In this document: positions 50,101-59,800 of the stretch, one piece after another
Layout of the letters: each line of letters starts with the position of its first letter
Numbering within the stretch: the first letter of the stretch is position 1
Origin: Isoptericola halotolerans
GTDB taxonomy: Bacteria; Actinomycetota; Actinomycetes; Actinomycetales; Cellulomonadaceae
Reading direction: 5' to 3'
DNA: 64,000 nucleotides
NCBI RefSeq assembly: GCF_013149785.1
Contig: NZ_JABEZU010000002.1
Location: 372,001-436,000, forward strand
Notes under the pieces: generated by a model
What the model saw: the letters and a program-made list of their open reading frames with translations, nothing else
What the model was told of the DNA's origin: nothing
Database searches by the model: none
Translations under genes and position numbers: made by a program

Positions 50101-53100
50101 AGGACGACGTCGTCAACACGGCGTGCGCCGAGTCCGACATCCCGGACGACTCGGTGGACGAGAACGGCGACCCGCTGGCGCCGGAGATCAACTGCGACCC
50201 GGCACGGTTCACCCCGCTGGGCGACACCTCGCACACCAAGGACCTGGTCTCGGCCACGCCGATCGGTGACGGGCAGTGGGAGATCGTCTACGAGATCGTG
50301 GTGGAGAGCCTGCAGACGCCGGCCGCGCAGTACGCGCTGGCCGACGAGCTGCACTTCACCGACCAGGCGACGATCACCTCGGCCGAGGTGACGTCGTCGC
50401 CCGCCGGCGTGACGCTCTTCGACCCGGCGTGGGACGGTCAGGGCAACCTGGTGATCACGGACTTCGCCGAGATCGAGGGCGTCGACAACCCCGACTACGA
50501 GCCGCACGTGTACGAGCTGACCGTGGTGGCCGACGTGCCGCTGCAGCTCGAGGGTGCCGGTTCGGGCGATGACGACCCGACGGCGTGCGGCGCTGAGGAC
50601 GGCGAGCCCGAGGACCGGGCCTTCACGAACACCTCGGAGCTGACCAAGTCCACCGGCGAGACCGAGGTGGACGAGGCCTGTGCCGAGATCCCCTCGATCG
50701 ACATCACGAAGTACGTCTCGGACGGCCCGGTGCCGAACGGTGACGGGACGTGGACGGTGACGTACGACGTCGTGGCCACGAACGACGGTGCCGCTGACGG
50801 CACCTACGAGGTGTCGGACCGGATGACCGCTGACGGTGACATGGAGGTGGTCTCGGGTGCCGTGACGTCGGCTCCGGACGGTGTGACGCCGAACGCATCC
50901 TGGACAGGTCTGGGTGCCGAGGGCGACGCGGAGAACGTCATCGCCTCGGACGTGACGCTGTCTGCAGGTGGGACGCACACGTACGAGATCGAGGTCGTGA
51001 TCGGGATCGCCGAGGGCGCTGAGGGTCAACCGGTCATCACGCCATGCGACGAGCTGGGTGAAGACGGCCCGGGCGGCCTGTCCAACGCGGCGCAGATCGA
51101 GCACAACGACCTGACGGACGAGGACACGGCGTGCGTGACGATCGCCTACATCATCATGGACAAGTCGGTCGGTGCCGGCCCGACGCCGAACGGTGACGGG
51201 ACGTTCACGATCGTCTACGACATCGTCGCGGAGAACATCGGTTCGGACGCTGGGGACTACGACCTGTTCGACCGGCTGGACTACGGCGAGGGGATCGAGA
51301 TCCTCGACGCCGGGGTGGTCACGACTCCGGACGGGGTCGTGAGCAACACGTCGTGGACCGGCCTGGGGGTGGCGATCACCGATCCCGAGAACTCGGTCGT
51401 CGAGGGCGTGACACTGGCTGCTGGCGCGAGCCACACGTATCAGGTCGAGGTCACGGTCGAGATGGACCAGGACACGATCGATCCGTCGGTGCTGGAGTGC
51501 CCGCCGCCTGGTAGCGGTGAGGCAGGGGGCCTGGCGAACTCGGCGTCGTTGAACCACAACGGGATCGTGGCCGTGGACGACGCGTGCGCGTCCTTGCCGC
51601 TGATCGATGTCGCCAAGTCCATCGCGGACGGTCCGGAGCCGAACGGTGACGGGACGTGGACGATCGTCTACGAGCTCGTCGCCACGAACTCCGGTCAGGC
51701 TCCGGGCGACTACGACCTGGTCGACCGCCTGCTGTACGGCGAGGGCGTCGTGGTGGAGTCTGCCGCGGTGACCGCGCCGGACGGGGTGGCGACCAATGCG
51801 TCGTGGACCGGACTGGGTGCCGAGGGCGCGGCGGAGAACGTCATCGCCACGGACGTCACCCTGGCTGAGGACAGCGACCACACCTACCAGGTGGACGTCA
51901 CGGTGTCCTTGGACCGCGAGACGGTCACCCCGGGGGCGCTCGACTGCCCGGAGCCGGGCTCGGGCCAGAGCGGCGGTCTGGCGAACTCGACGGAGCTCAC
52001 CCACAACGGTGAGGTTCGCGACGACGAGGTGTGTGCTCCGTTGCCGCTGATCGACCTCACCAAGTCCCTGGCGGGCGCGGTGATGCCGGTCGACGGCGAG
52101 GACGGCGTCTACGACGTCACCTACTCGCTGGAGGTCACCAACCGCGGTCCCGGTGCCGGGTCGTACGACCTGTCCGACACCCTCACCCCCGGTGAGGGCA
52201 TCGAGGTCATCGGTGTTCAGGACGTGTCGACCGACGCGCCCGACGCCGATCTCAACGGCGGCTTCGACGGCATCGACGACACCGTGATCGTCACGGACCA
52301 GGCCATCGCGGGGGCAGACGGCGGACCCGTCGTCCACGAGTACCTGGTGACGGTCCGCTACAGCGCCGACCTGTTCGGCGTCGAGGTGCCCACCGACGAC
52401 GTCTGCAGCTCGGACGGCGTGCCGGTCGCCGGTGCCCTGCACAACGGGGCCACCGCGGACTGGAACGGGATCACGGAGGAAGACGAGGAGTGCATCCGTG
52501 CCGGCAAGCCGACGATCGACAAGGAGCTGACCTCCGCGGCCCCGATCGGTGACGGTCAGTGGGAGGTCGTCTACGACATCACCGTCGGCAACGTCGGTGG
52601 CGAGGCGACGACCTACGACCTGGACGACCGGCTGCTCTTCGCGGCGGAGGTCACGGTCGACGAGGTCGGTGTCACCGGACCCGAGGGCGTGGCGGTCAGC
52701 GACACGTTCGACGGCATCGACGACACCCGCATCGCGACGGGGGTGAGCATCGCCGGGCTGGACTCGGACGGCTACGCGCCGCACGTGTACACGGTGACGG
52801 TGATCGCGGACGTCCCGCTGCAGTTCGGCGAGGCGGGCCCGGACGGTACCGGTTCTCCGGACTGCACCGAGCCCGGTGGGTCGAACATGCTCGAGCAGGG
52901 TCTGAACAACGCTGCGACGTTGACCGACGAGAACGGCAACGAGACCGTCGACACGGACTGCGGTCCGCTGCCGTCGATCTCGATCGACAAGCAGCTCGTC
53001 GGTGACCCGAGCGAGAGCGGTGGCACGTGGACGGTGACGTACGAGATCACGGCGACCAACGACGGCGCGGCCGAGGGCATCTACACCCTCACCGACCGTC

Positions 53101-53588
53101 TGCGGTTCGGTGCCGGTCTGGACATCACGTCCGCGGCCGTGACCTCCACGCCTGAGGGCGTGACGGCGTCGGGCTCCTGGACGGGTCAGGGAGACGCCGG
53201 TGCCGCCGCGAACGTGGTGGCCACCGACGTGGCGCTGGACGCCGGGACCACCCACACCTACGAGGTGCAGGTCACCGCGGACCTCGACGCCGGGCAGGCG
53301 GACGCCACGACGTTCACCTGCGAGGTGGGCGAGGGTGGCGGTCCCGCAGGGTTCCGCAACGTCGCCGGGATCGACCACAACGGGAACTCGGCGCAGGACG
53401 CCGCGTGCGCCACCCCGGACGAGCCTGGTGACCCGTCGACGCCGGGCACCCCCACCACTCCGTCCGGTCCGGGCAGCCTGCCCGTCACCGGCGCCATGGT
53501 GGGCTGGTTCGCCGCAGCGGCGATCCTGCTGATGCTGCTCGGCACGGCGGTCGTCCTGAGGGTCCGGCACCGCAGGCTGCACGGGTAG
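47190..53588 (+). CDS. Giant LPVTG-anchored surface protein with DUF11-like repeats
   Basis: A 2132-residue wall protein. A long basic start and signal peptide (cleavage after AHA, residue 50) precede a unique head of about 540 residues rich in Trp and Tyr (VTGFDNAGWWPRYTGSGASQ). Then come single DUF11-like domains (VTKSVSPSTVDPGG; ANLKKYVQDVEG) and seven tandem repeats of 149-157 residues (50238-53415), then a Pro/Thr linker and SLPVTG, membrane helix and RHRRLHG tail. GTG 47190 has AAGGAAAGGGG upstream. Such proteins are exported by Sec and joined to the wall by sortase; the head probably binds a partner and the repeats form a stalk. Function is inferred. Confidence 0.88.
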   Translation: MLTSHRTSRGGRSAPRTTRLAMLRHRMAGLAVLLVAALVGSVAIAMPAHAETVYELEGEWEDTTPDVVQTGDSIAAKWWANLNDDAEAPGNEPVDNVTITVTAVGAVFEEIPPVCLTEGVDPPSEILDDGVTLVCNGGTFDEGTALTLDTPVRVTAVDGEPVSMSAVFEDQAAELPELAVENQFFMDIAWEQNANQKERVDGARDLKFNWSLFHGAFSPDGPDEITYTLNLTNSVGDPMSVGPEGCSAFAAGTATGHPWSGGDYPAEQTAPFVDSCTLTHQGGGEFELVLTGIDYSHTQVPEQDSTGNLLPTSRVVVASGEVQIRVTTEETAGQISLESDAPEYTASTGAVITDDPDNNTSVNNWVTGFDNAGWWPRYTGSGASQWTDTYRVAPGTEVQSTVGGNYANYADPNPQGGLCTILDTRYVTYTGHVTVNANASAAALDLPVEYYVGTASLLDPDSPSYDPNASEVCGQAAGWVSDPPADLSTVRAVRTEFNPNTDVPGSAWPALRVTQEINADVDPGQDIWTWAAVRNVNTGNWGYRSRSMDPDDVGVLGTLTPDSRYPFTSNHRDVLRISTVFPDVTKSVSPSTVDPGGSATYTVEYAAEGSGEISPTVDGFVIEDTLPDGLVYVPGSSVPGPEPVVDGNTLTWTIDGVPTNEDQTLTYEVEADEDVDPGARLVNSVEASVAGLTSEPATASVTVNAAGSTSILKTADQAFIPNIDGDGAGEGSWTVDVVSEDPLPQEFTDTIDILPYNGDGRGTDMAGTYELSGPVSVNMGATVYYTTADPATLTDDPADPANGAAGDPSGNTVGWTTTFTADATAVRVITDELEPRGAFNVTIPIVTEGMDSGDVLVNRAQGRAENTRLVMRTSAETQIATYYSANLKKYVQDVEGEWQDAQEPGTGPEFHIGDTIPYRIVVENTGQGTLTNIEVTDDLYPELGSFTIDVLEPGETYTHEFEIVLTEPVGEDDVVNTACAESDIPDDSVDENGDPLAPEINCDPARFTPLGDTSHTKDLVSATPIGDGQWEIVYEIVVESLQTPAAQYALADELHFTDQATITSAEVTSSPAGVTLFDPAWDGQGNLVITDFAEIEGVDNPDYEPHVYELTVVADVPLQLEGAGSGDDDPTACGAEDGEPEDRAFTNTSELTKSTGETEVDEACAEIPSIDITKYVSDGPVPNGDGTWTVTYDVVATNDGAADGTYEVSDRMTADGDMEVVSGAVTSAPDGVTPNASWTGLGAEGDAENVIASDVTLSAGGTHTYEIEVVIGIAEGAEGQPVITPCDELGEDGPGGLSNAAQIEHNDLTDEDTACVTIAYIIMDKSVGAGPTPNGDGTFTIVYDIVAENIGSDAGDYDLFDRLDYGEGIEILDAGVVTTPDGVVSNTSWTGLGVAITDPENSVVEGVTLAAGASHTYQVEVTVEMDQDTIDPSVLECPPPGSGEAGGLANSASLNHNGIVAVDDACASLPLIDVAKSIADGPEPNGDGTWTIVYELVATNSGQAPGDYDLVDRLLYGEGVVVESAAVTAPDGVATNASWTGLGAEGAAENVIATDVTLAEDSDHTYQVDVTVSLDRETVTPGALDCPEPGSGQSGGLANSTELTHNGEVRDDEVCAPLPLIDLTKSLAGAVMPVDGEDGVYDVTYSLEVTNRGPGAGSYDLSDTLTPGEGIEVIGVQDVSTDAPDADLNGGFDGIDDTVIVTDQAIAGADGGPVVHEYLVTVRYSADLFGVEVPTDDVCSSDGVPVAGALHNGATADWNGITEEDEECIRAGKPTIDKELTSAAPIGDGQWEVVYDITVGNVGGEATTYDLDDRLLFAAEVTVDEVGVTGPEGVAVSDTFDGIDDTRIATGVSIAGLDSDGYAPHVYTVTVIADVPLQFGEAGPDGTGSPDCTEPGGSNMLEQGLNNAATLTDENGNETVDTDCGPLPSISIDKQLVGDPSESGGTWTVTYEITATNDGAAEGIYTLTDRLRFGAGLDITSAAVTSTPEGVTASGSWTGQGDAGAAANVVATDVALDAGTTHTYEVQVTADLDAGQADATTFTCEVGEGGGPAGFRNVAGIDHNGNSAQDAACATPDEPGDPSTPGTPTTPSGPGSLPVTGAMVGWFAAAAILLMLLGTAVVLRVRHRRLHG
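50230..53415 (+). repeat. Seven tandem DUF11-like protein repeats
   Basis: The conserved first-strand Lys codons lie at 50238, 50709, 51162, 51615, 52062, 52521 and 52989, giving units of 471, 453, 453, 447, 459 and 468 bases. Each unit has the order K....DGxW.v.Y.i.v.N.G, sWtG, HtYeV and a Cys pair near its end, about 28 residues apart in the third and fourth units (ECPPPGSG ... DDACASLP). The third and fourth units are the closest pair. Confidence 0.85.
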
Positions 53589-53608
53589 CCGACAGCCTCG
53601 GTCGACGC

Positions 53609-53651
53609 ACGACGGCGCCGCTCACCCTGCACGGGTGGGCGGCGCCGTCGT
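53609..53651. terminator. Hairpin terminator after the first giant gene
   Basis: A 19-bp stem (53609-53627 with 53633-53651, one G-T pair) closes on a 5-base loop, TGCAC. It starts 20 bases after the stop codon. The core GACGGCGCC is shared with the terminator at 61872. Confidence 0.82.
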
Positions 53652-53715
53652 CGTGCACGGGCCGTGCTCGTGCCTCCTCCAGATCGCAGCGTGGGGCGGG
53701 ACAAGGCCGATGGTA

Positions 53716-53731
53716 TGTGGCGTACATCACA
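53716..53731. promoter_or_regulatory. CRP-like palindrome upstream of the 2673-residue surface protein
   Basis: TGTGGCGTACATCACA departs at one position from TGTGA-N6-TCACA. It lies 103 bases before the ATG at 53835. The remaining intergenic DNA (53652-53834) has no gene. Confidence 0.5.
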
Positions 53732-53834
53732 CCGTGCCGGCGTCACGCCGAGAGCGGCGCGAGGTCTTGCCCCGTGGACAACCACTGCAGTTGCGACACA
53801 TCGGGCGCTAGCGACCGGACGTCGAGAGGGAGAC

Positions 53835-56800
53835 ATGACGAGGCGAGCACCACGGCACGGCGTGACAGGAGCGACGGCACGTCGAGGACGAGGCGGAGCA
53901 CGTCTCCTGACCCAGAGGCATCGACGTGGCTGGTCGATCCTGGGGGTCTTCGCGCTCGCGCTGCCGTTGGTGGCCGTACCGGCCACGTCCGCCTCGGCAG
54001 CGACCTGGGGCATCCAGAAGATGGAGACCAGCGCCGGTCCCTACGCCCCCGGCCAGGACGTGCAGTGGCTCGTGACCGTCTCCTGCTCGGACCCGAACCA
54101 GGACCCGTGCACGAACGCCGTCCTCAGCGACCCGATGCCCGACGGTGTCGAGCTCGTGAGCGCCACGATCCAGAACCAGGGCAGCTCGGACGGGCAGATC
54201 GACGCCGACCTGGAGACCGACACTGTCACCTACACGGCGCCGTCCGTGGACAACGGCACGCAGGTCCAGATCGCCATCACCGGGCGTATCGATCCCGACC
54301 TGCCGTACAGCGCCTCGGGTGTGCCGATCACCAACACGGCGACGGTCGACGCCGACAACGCCGACGAGGTCAGCGCCGAGGACGACATCGTCCCGGTCGT
54401 CGAGCTCGTCCTGGGCTCCGAGACCACCAAGTCGATCGACCCGGGGGGTGCGCTCGCCGAGCCCGGCACGCCGGCGACGATGACGCTGGGAGCCACCAAC
54501 ACCTCCAACGACGCGGTCGACACCCTGGTGGTCCAGGACCCGGCGGACCCGACCGCCGACCCGAACCCCTTCGACTACCTCGAGTACACCGGCACGGGCG
54601 ACATCACCCTCCCGCCGGACGCGGACACCGTGACCACCGAGTACTGGGACGGCGACTCCTGGGAGACGCTCGACGGCGCGGTGGACCCGAGCACCGTCCA
54701 GGGTGTGCGCTACACGTTCAGCGGTGACATCCAGCCTGGTGCCACGGCGACCATCCCGGTCGAGGTCCAGCAGAGCGAGGCCGTGACGGAGCTGACGGAA
54801 GCGACCACCGTCGTGAACGAGGTCTCCTCGTACGTCACCCACCCCGAGGGCGACTCGGAGCCGACGACGGCGCAGGACGACTACGTCATCACCCCGCCGA
54901 ACAACGCGGTGACCGCGTCGAAGTCGTTCGACCCCGCCACCGTGAGCGCCGGCGACCCGACGACGGTCACCCTCGGCGCCACGAACGACGGCACCCAGGT
55001 GGGTTCGCTGACCATCACCGAGCCGTCTCCTGGGACGGACAGCCCGTTCGAGGGCGAGTCCGCACTGACGTTCACCGGGTTCGGCACGGACGGTGCCGGT
55101 GCCGGGATCGTCTGGCCGGCGGACGCCACCGAGGTCACGGTGACCTTCACGTGTGCCGACGGGGCCACGTCCAGCGAGAGCACGACGACGGCGAACACCC
55201 TGCCCGCTCCGCCCGACGGGTGCGAGCTGGTCGGCTTCTCGGTCGAGTTCACCGGCGACATCGTCTCCAGCGCCGAGGCGACCATCCCGTTCACGGCGGA
55301 CACCGACCCCGACCAGCAGCTCGACGACGTCACGCACACGAACCAGATCACCGCGCAGGTGCCGAACGCCGAGGACACGGCCACCGCGGAGCTGGTCACC
55401 CTCAACGACCGCCTGGCGACCGAGACGACGAAGTCGATCACGCCGTCGACCATCCCGGCGGTGCCGGGCCAGGGCGTCATCGTGCAGCTGCCGACCCAGC
55501 TGCTGCCGTTCGGCCCGGACGGGTCCACCACCAACGCCGACCAGATCGTCGTCCAGGACCCGACCGACCCGGCGAACCCGTCGAGCTTCTGGGACAGCTT
55601 CGCCCCCACCGAGGTGCGCAGCACCGACGTCCCGGCCGACGCGACCCTGACCGTCAGCTACTGGGACGGGTCCGACTGGGTGGCGGCCCCTGGCTGCGGG
55701 CCGTACACCGGACCCGACACCGTGAGCTGTGACCTCCCGGACGGCGCCGAGGGCGTGCAGCTCGTCTACGACTCCACCGGGAACGGCTTCGCCCCCGGCA
55801 CCCAGGTCCAGCCGAACCTCGTGGCCACGTTCACGGGGTCGACCGACCAGGACGAGACGCTCGCGAACTGCGCGGCGTCCACCGCGTCGTCGGAGGCCGT
55901 CGGGACCACGGAGCCGTCCGAGGCCTGCGCCGAGGTGACGCTCGAGCCCGTCGACCCGGGGGTGGGACCCGACCTGCTGGACAAGGAGTTCCTCGACAAC
56001 CCCGCCGACGTGGTGGCCCGCTCCGACGAGCAGGCCACGGCACGGCTCACCTGGTCCACCGGAGGATTCTCCGGCATGGAGCAGGTCGTCGTGCAGGACA
56101 CGGCCGACCCGGTCGCGGGCGACGACCCCGCCATCGCCGACTCGTTCTTCGACGCGTTCGACCTGGTGAGCATCGCGGCCGACGACCCGCTGCTCCCGTA
56201 CGACCAGATCGAGTCGGTGGAGCTGTTCGTCGACGGTGCGTGGGTCGCCGCCACCGGCGACCCGTGCCCGTGCGACGGCGGGTTCCCCGGGTACACGCTG
56301 ACCGAGGCCGAGCAGGAGTCGGCCACCTCCGTCCGGCTCACCTACGTCGAGTCGCCGACGCGCGGGACGGGCGACCCGGTCGCCCCGCAGCCGGGCGACG
56401 GCGTCGCCCGGTCCACGCAGTCGGACGGCCGGCACCTCGACCTGACGTTCCAGGTGCGGGACACCAAGCGCAGCGACGGCAGCCCGGCGCTGGGCACGAC
56501 GAACGGCACGGTGTACAACGCCGGCGACGCCGGACTGGTCAACGACACCGCCCGCGGGACGGCCACGCTCGGCGAGTCCGAGTACACCGACGTCGACGAC
56601 GACGACGTGACGATCATCGACCAGCCGCTCAACGTCGCCGTCGCCAAGGACTGGACCGGTGGCCCGATCTCCGTGCCGCCGGCGGGTACGCCCGCCGCGC
56701 TCTACCCGTCGACGACGGCGACGATCACCGGCACCAACACGTCCGCGGCGAAGGTCGACCAGCTCCGGCTCGCCGAACCGGGGATCCCCGGCTCCGGTGA

Positions 56801-59800
56801 CGTCCAGACCGCCGAGGGCACCCGGCCGTTCGACGACTTCACCCTGACGGCGATCGACCTGACCCCGCCCGCGGGGACCGACGAGATCACCGTCACCCTC
56901 ACCACCTGGGACGGCGCGACGACCACGAGCACCGACCACGTGGTCGAGGCGGACGGCACGGGGCTGCCCGCCGACCTGTCCGACGTCGTGGGCGTCGAGG
57001 TGGCCTTCGACGGTCTCGTCGAGGCCGGCGCCGACGGCGTCCTGGACCTGACCCTGCAGCTGCGCGAGGCCGACCGGTACACCGGTGAGTCGATCACCCT
57101 CGACACCCTCGAGTCGAATCCTGTGCCGAACGGCGCCGTGGCGACGATCACGGACCCGGGCGGCACCGGCGACGACGTCCGGCTCGCGTACGACGACGCC
57201 ACGATGGAGCTGCAGGACGCCGAGATCGACCTCGAGGTCGGCAAGTCGTTCGAGCCCGGCGAGATCGTCGAGCCCGGCACCGGGCCCGTGACGATGACCC
57301 TCTCCGGTCGCCCGCTCGGTCCGTCACGCACGGTCGAGATGGTGCTCACCGACGACGATCCGCAGTTCTGGAACCAGTACGACGTCGCGGGCTTCGACGG
57401 CGCGACGCTGACGGCCCCGATCGAGCAGGTGCAGGTGGACGCCTTCACCGGTGCCACCTTCACCGGCGAGGCCGGGTCGTCCGACCCGGTCGAGGTCGAC
57501 GGTGGGACCTGGGTCGAGGGGACGCCGTCGGCCACCTTCGAACTGCCCGACGGCGTCGCCCCGGGCGACGTCCAGGGCCTCCGTTTCACGTTCACCCGTG
57601 CCGACGGGTCGGTCTGGGAGAACCCGGCCCTGCCGCTGCAGGAGGTGCCGATCTCGGTCGAGCGGCGTCTCGAGATGCGCAGCGGTGGCGCGGTCCAGCA
57701 CGACCTGGTGGGCAACGACCCCGCACCGGGCGAGTCGGCACCGGGCGTCGCGAGCAACACCGTCGACGGTCAGGTGACCGGTGCCGACCTGGTGGTCGAC
57801 CCGGAGACGGGCGAGCCGGTGCCGGTGTCCGCGACGGACGCGGCTGACGCCGAGATCGTCTACGTGCACGCGACGAACGCCGTCGAGATCGTCAAGAACT
57901 TCGACGACGTCGTCTCCGGCGGCACGCAGACGCCCAACGGGGTGTTCCCGATGAACATCACGGTCACCAACACCGGCGACCGCGCGATCGTCGACCCGGT
58001 GATGGTCGACGACCCGATGCCGTCGGACGGCGACGGGGCCCAGCTCCGGCTGGCCGACGTCGACGAGCCGTTCAGCTACGTGCTCGACGGCGCAGCCCCT
58101 GACCCTGCGAACGGACCGGCCCTGCCGACCGACCCGGCTGACGTGACGGTCGACCAGACCGGTGACCTCGAGGCGCTCGAGTTCAGCTTCCCGGACGGCT
58201 CGGTGCTCGAGGTCGGACAGTCGTACACGATCACGGTGCAGGTGCAGTTCCGCCTCGGCCTGCCGGCCCAGACCCTGGTCCAGAACACCGCCGGGGTCAC
58301 CGGCGACCGGCCGTGGGACGCCTGTGAGTCCCGCCTGGACGACGAGACCGGTGCTTGCGAGGCGGACGCCGACGTGACCCCGATCCCCGCTGCGGTGCTC
58401 TCCCAGACCAAGCAGGTCAAGGCGACCGAGGACGACCAGCTCGACGTCATCGTCGACCCAGCGGCGTCGAACCCGCCGGCCGAGTGCGTGCCGGACGCTG
58501 ACGGGTTCTACTCCTACCCCTGCACCCCCGTCATCGCTCCGGGGCACAACGAGACGTGGCGGATCGAGATCAACAACGTCGGCAACCTGCCGATGGACAA
58601 GCTCGTGATCTACGACCGGCTGCCCACGCCCGGTGACACCGGGTCGTACGCGAGCTCGGCGCGGAACTCGGCGTGGGGGCCCTACCTCACCACCGACCCG
58701 CCACCGGAGCTGGTCAACGCCCCCGAGGGGTCCGAGGTGAGCTTTGCGTACTCGACCGTGCAGGACTATTGCATGGACGATCTCGAGGACGCGGCCAACG
58801 AACCCCTCTGTCCCACCGACGACCCCGAGACGGGATGGGTGCAGCTCACGGGGACCGAGTCCGACGAGCTGTTCGCGTCGATCACGGCGATCAAGATCGT
58901 CATCACGTTCCCCGAGGACGACCTGTTCCAGCCCGGCGACCACGTCGACCTGGACGGCACCACGACGACGCCGCCCGTGGCACCCGAGGCCGGTGATCTC
59001 TCGATCGCCTGGAACTCCGCCGCAGCGTCGGGGTCGGTGATCTCGAACGGCAGCACCGTCTCGATGCTGCCCACCGAGGGCACCAAGGTCGGCGTGGCCA
59101 CCGCGACGGGCTCGCTCGCCGTGGACAAGGAGGTCACCGGCCCGGGCCAGGCCTACGCCCCGGACAGCTTCGAGCTGACGGTCGAGTGCGTCTCTGCCGT
59201 CGGCACCTGGGTGGAGGCCGAGCTGGACCCGATCACCGTGACGGTGACCCCGGGGGAGCCGGTCACCGTGCCGAACCTGCCCTACGGTGCCGAGTGCACG
59301 CTGACCGAGGGTGACAATGGTCAGTCGAGCTTCACCACCGAGACGGTCACGATCGGCCAGGAGCCGGACGTCGCCGAGATCACGGCGACGAACGACTACC
59401 AGCTCACCGGCCTCGACCTCGCGAAGCTGGTGGAGAGCGACGCCGTCGACGCCACCGGTGGGGCAGTCCCGTACGGGCCGTTCGAGGTCATGGTGGAGTG
59501 CACGTTCCTCGGGGAGACCATCTACGCCGACGGCTACGACGCCGAGAACCCTATGGTCCTGACGTTGGAGGGCGGCGCGGCTCCCGTGGTGCTGGACGGG
59601 CTCCCCGTGGGGACCGAGTGCACCGTCACGGAGACCGACACGATGTCCGCGGCTTCGACGTCGATCGAGGTCAGCCAGGACGGCACCGACCCGGTCGTGA
59701 CGGACGGTACGTCGACCACGGTGGTCCTGACCGGTCTGCCGGACACCGCCGAGGAGATCCCGACATCGGTGGAGATCACCAACGTCTACGAGGTCGGAAC

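Noticed and set aside
47025-53582. Minus-strand open frame of about 2185 codons opposite the first giant gene
   Set aside because: It is a shadow of GC-rich repeat coding on the other strand: composition is His/Arg/Val-rich low complexity, with no ribosome site, signal peptide or domain, while the plus strand has clear protein repeats and an LPVTG end.
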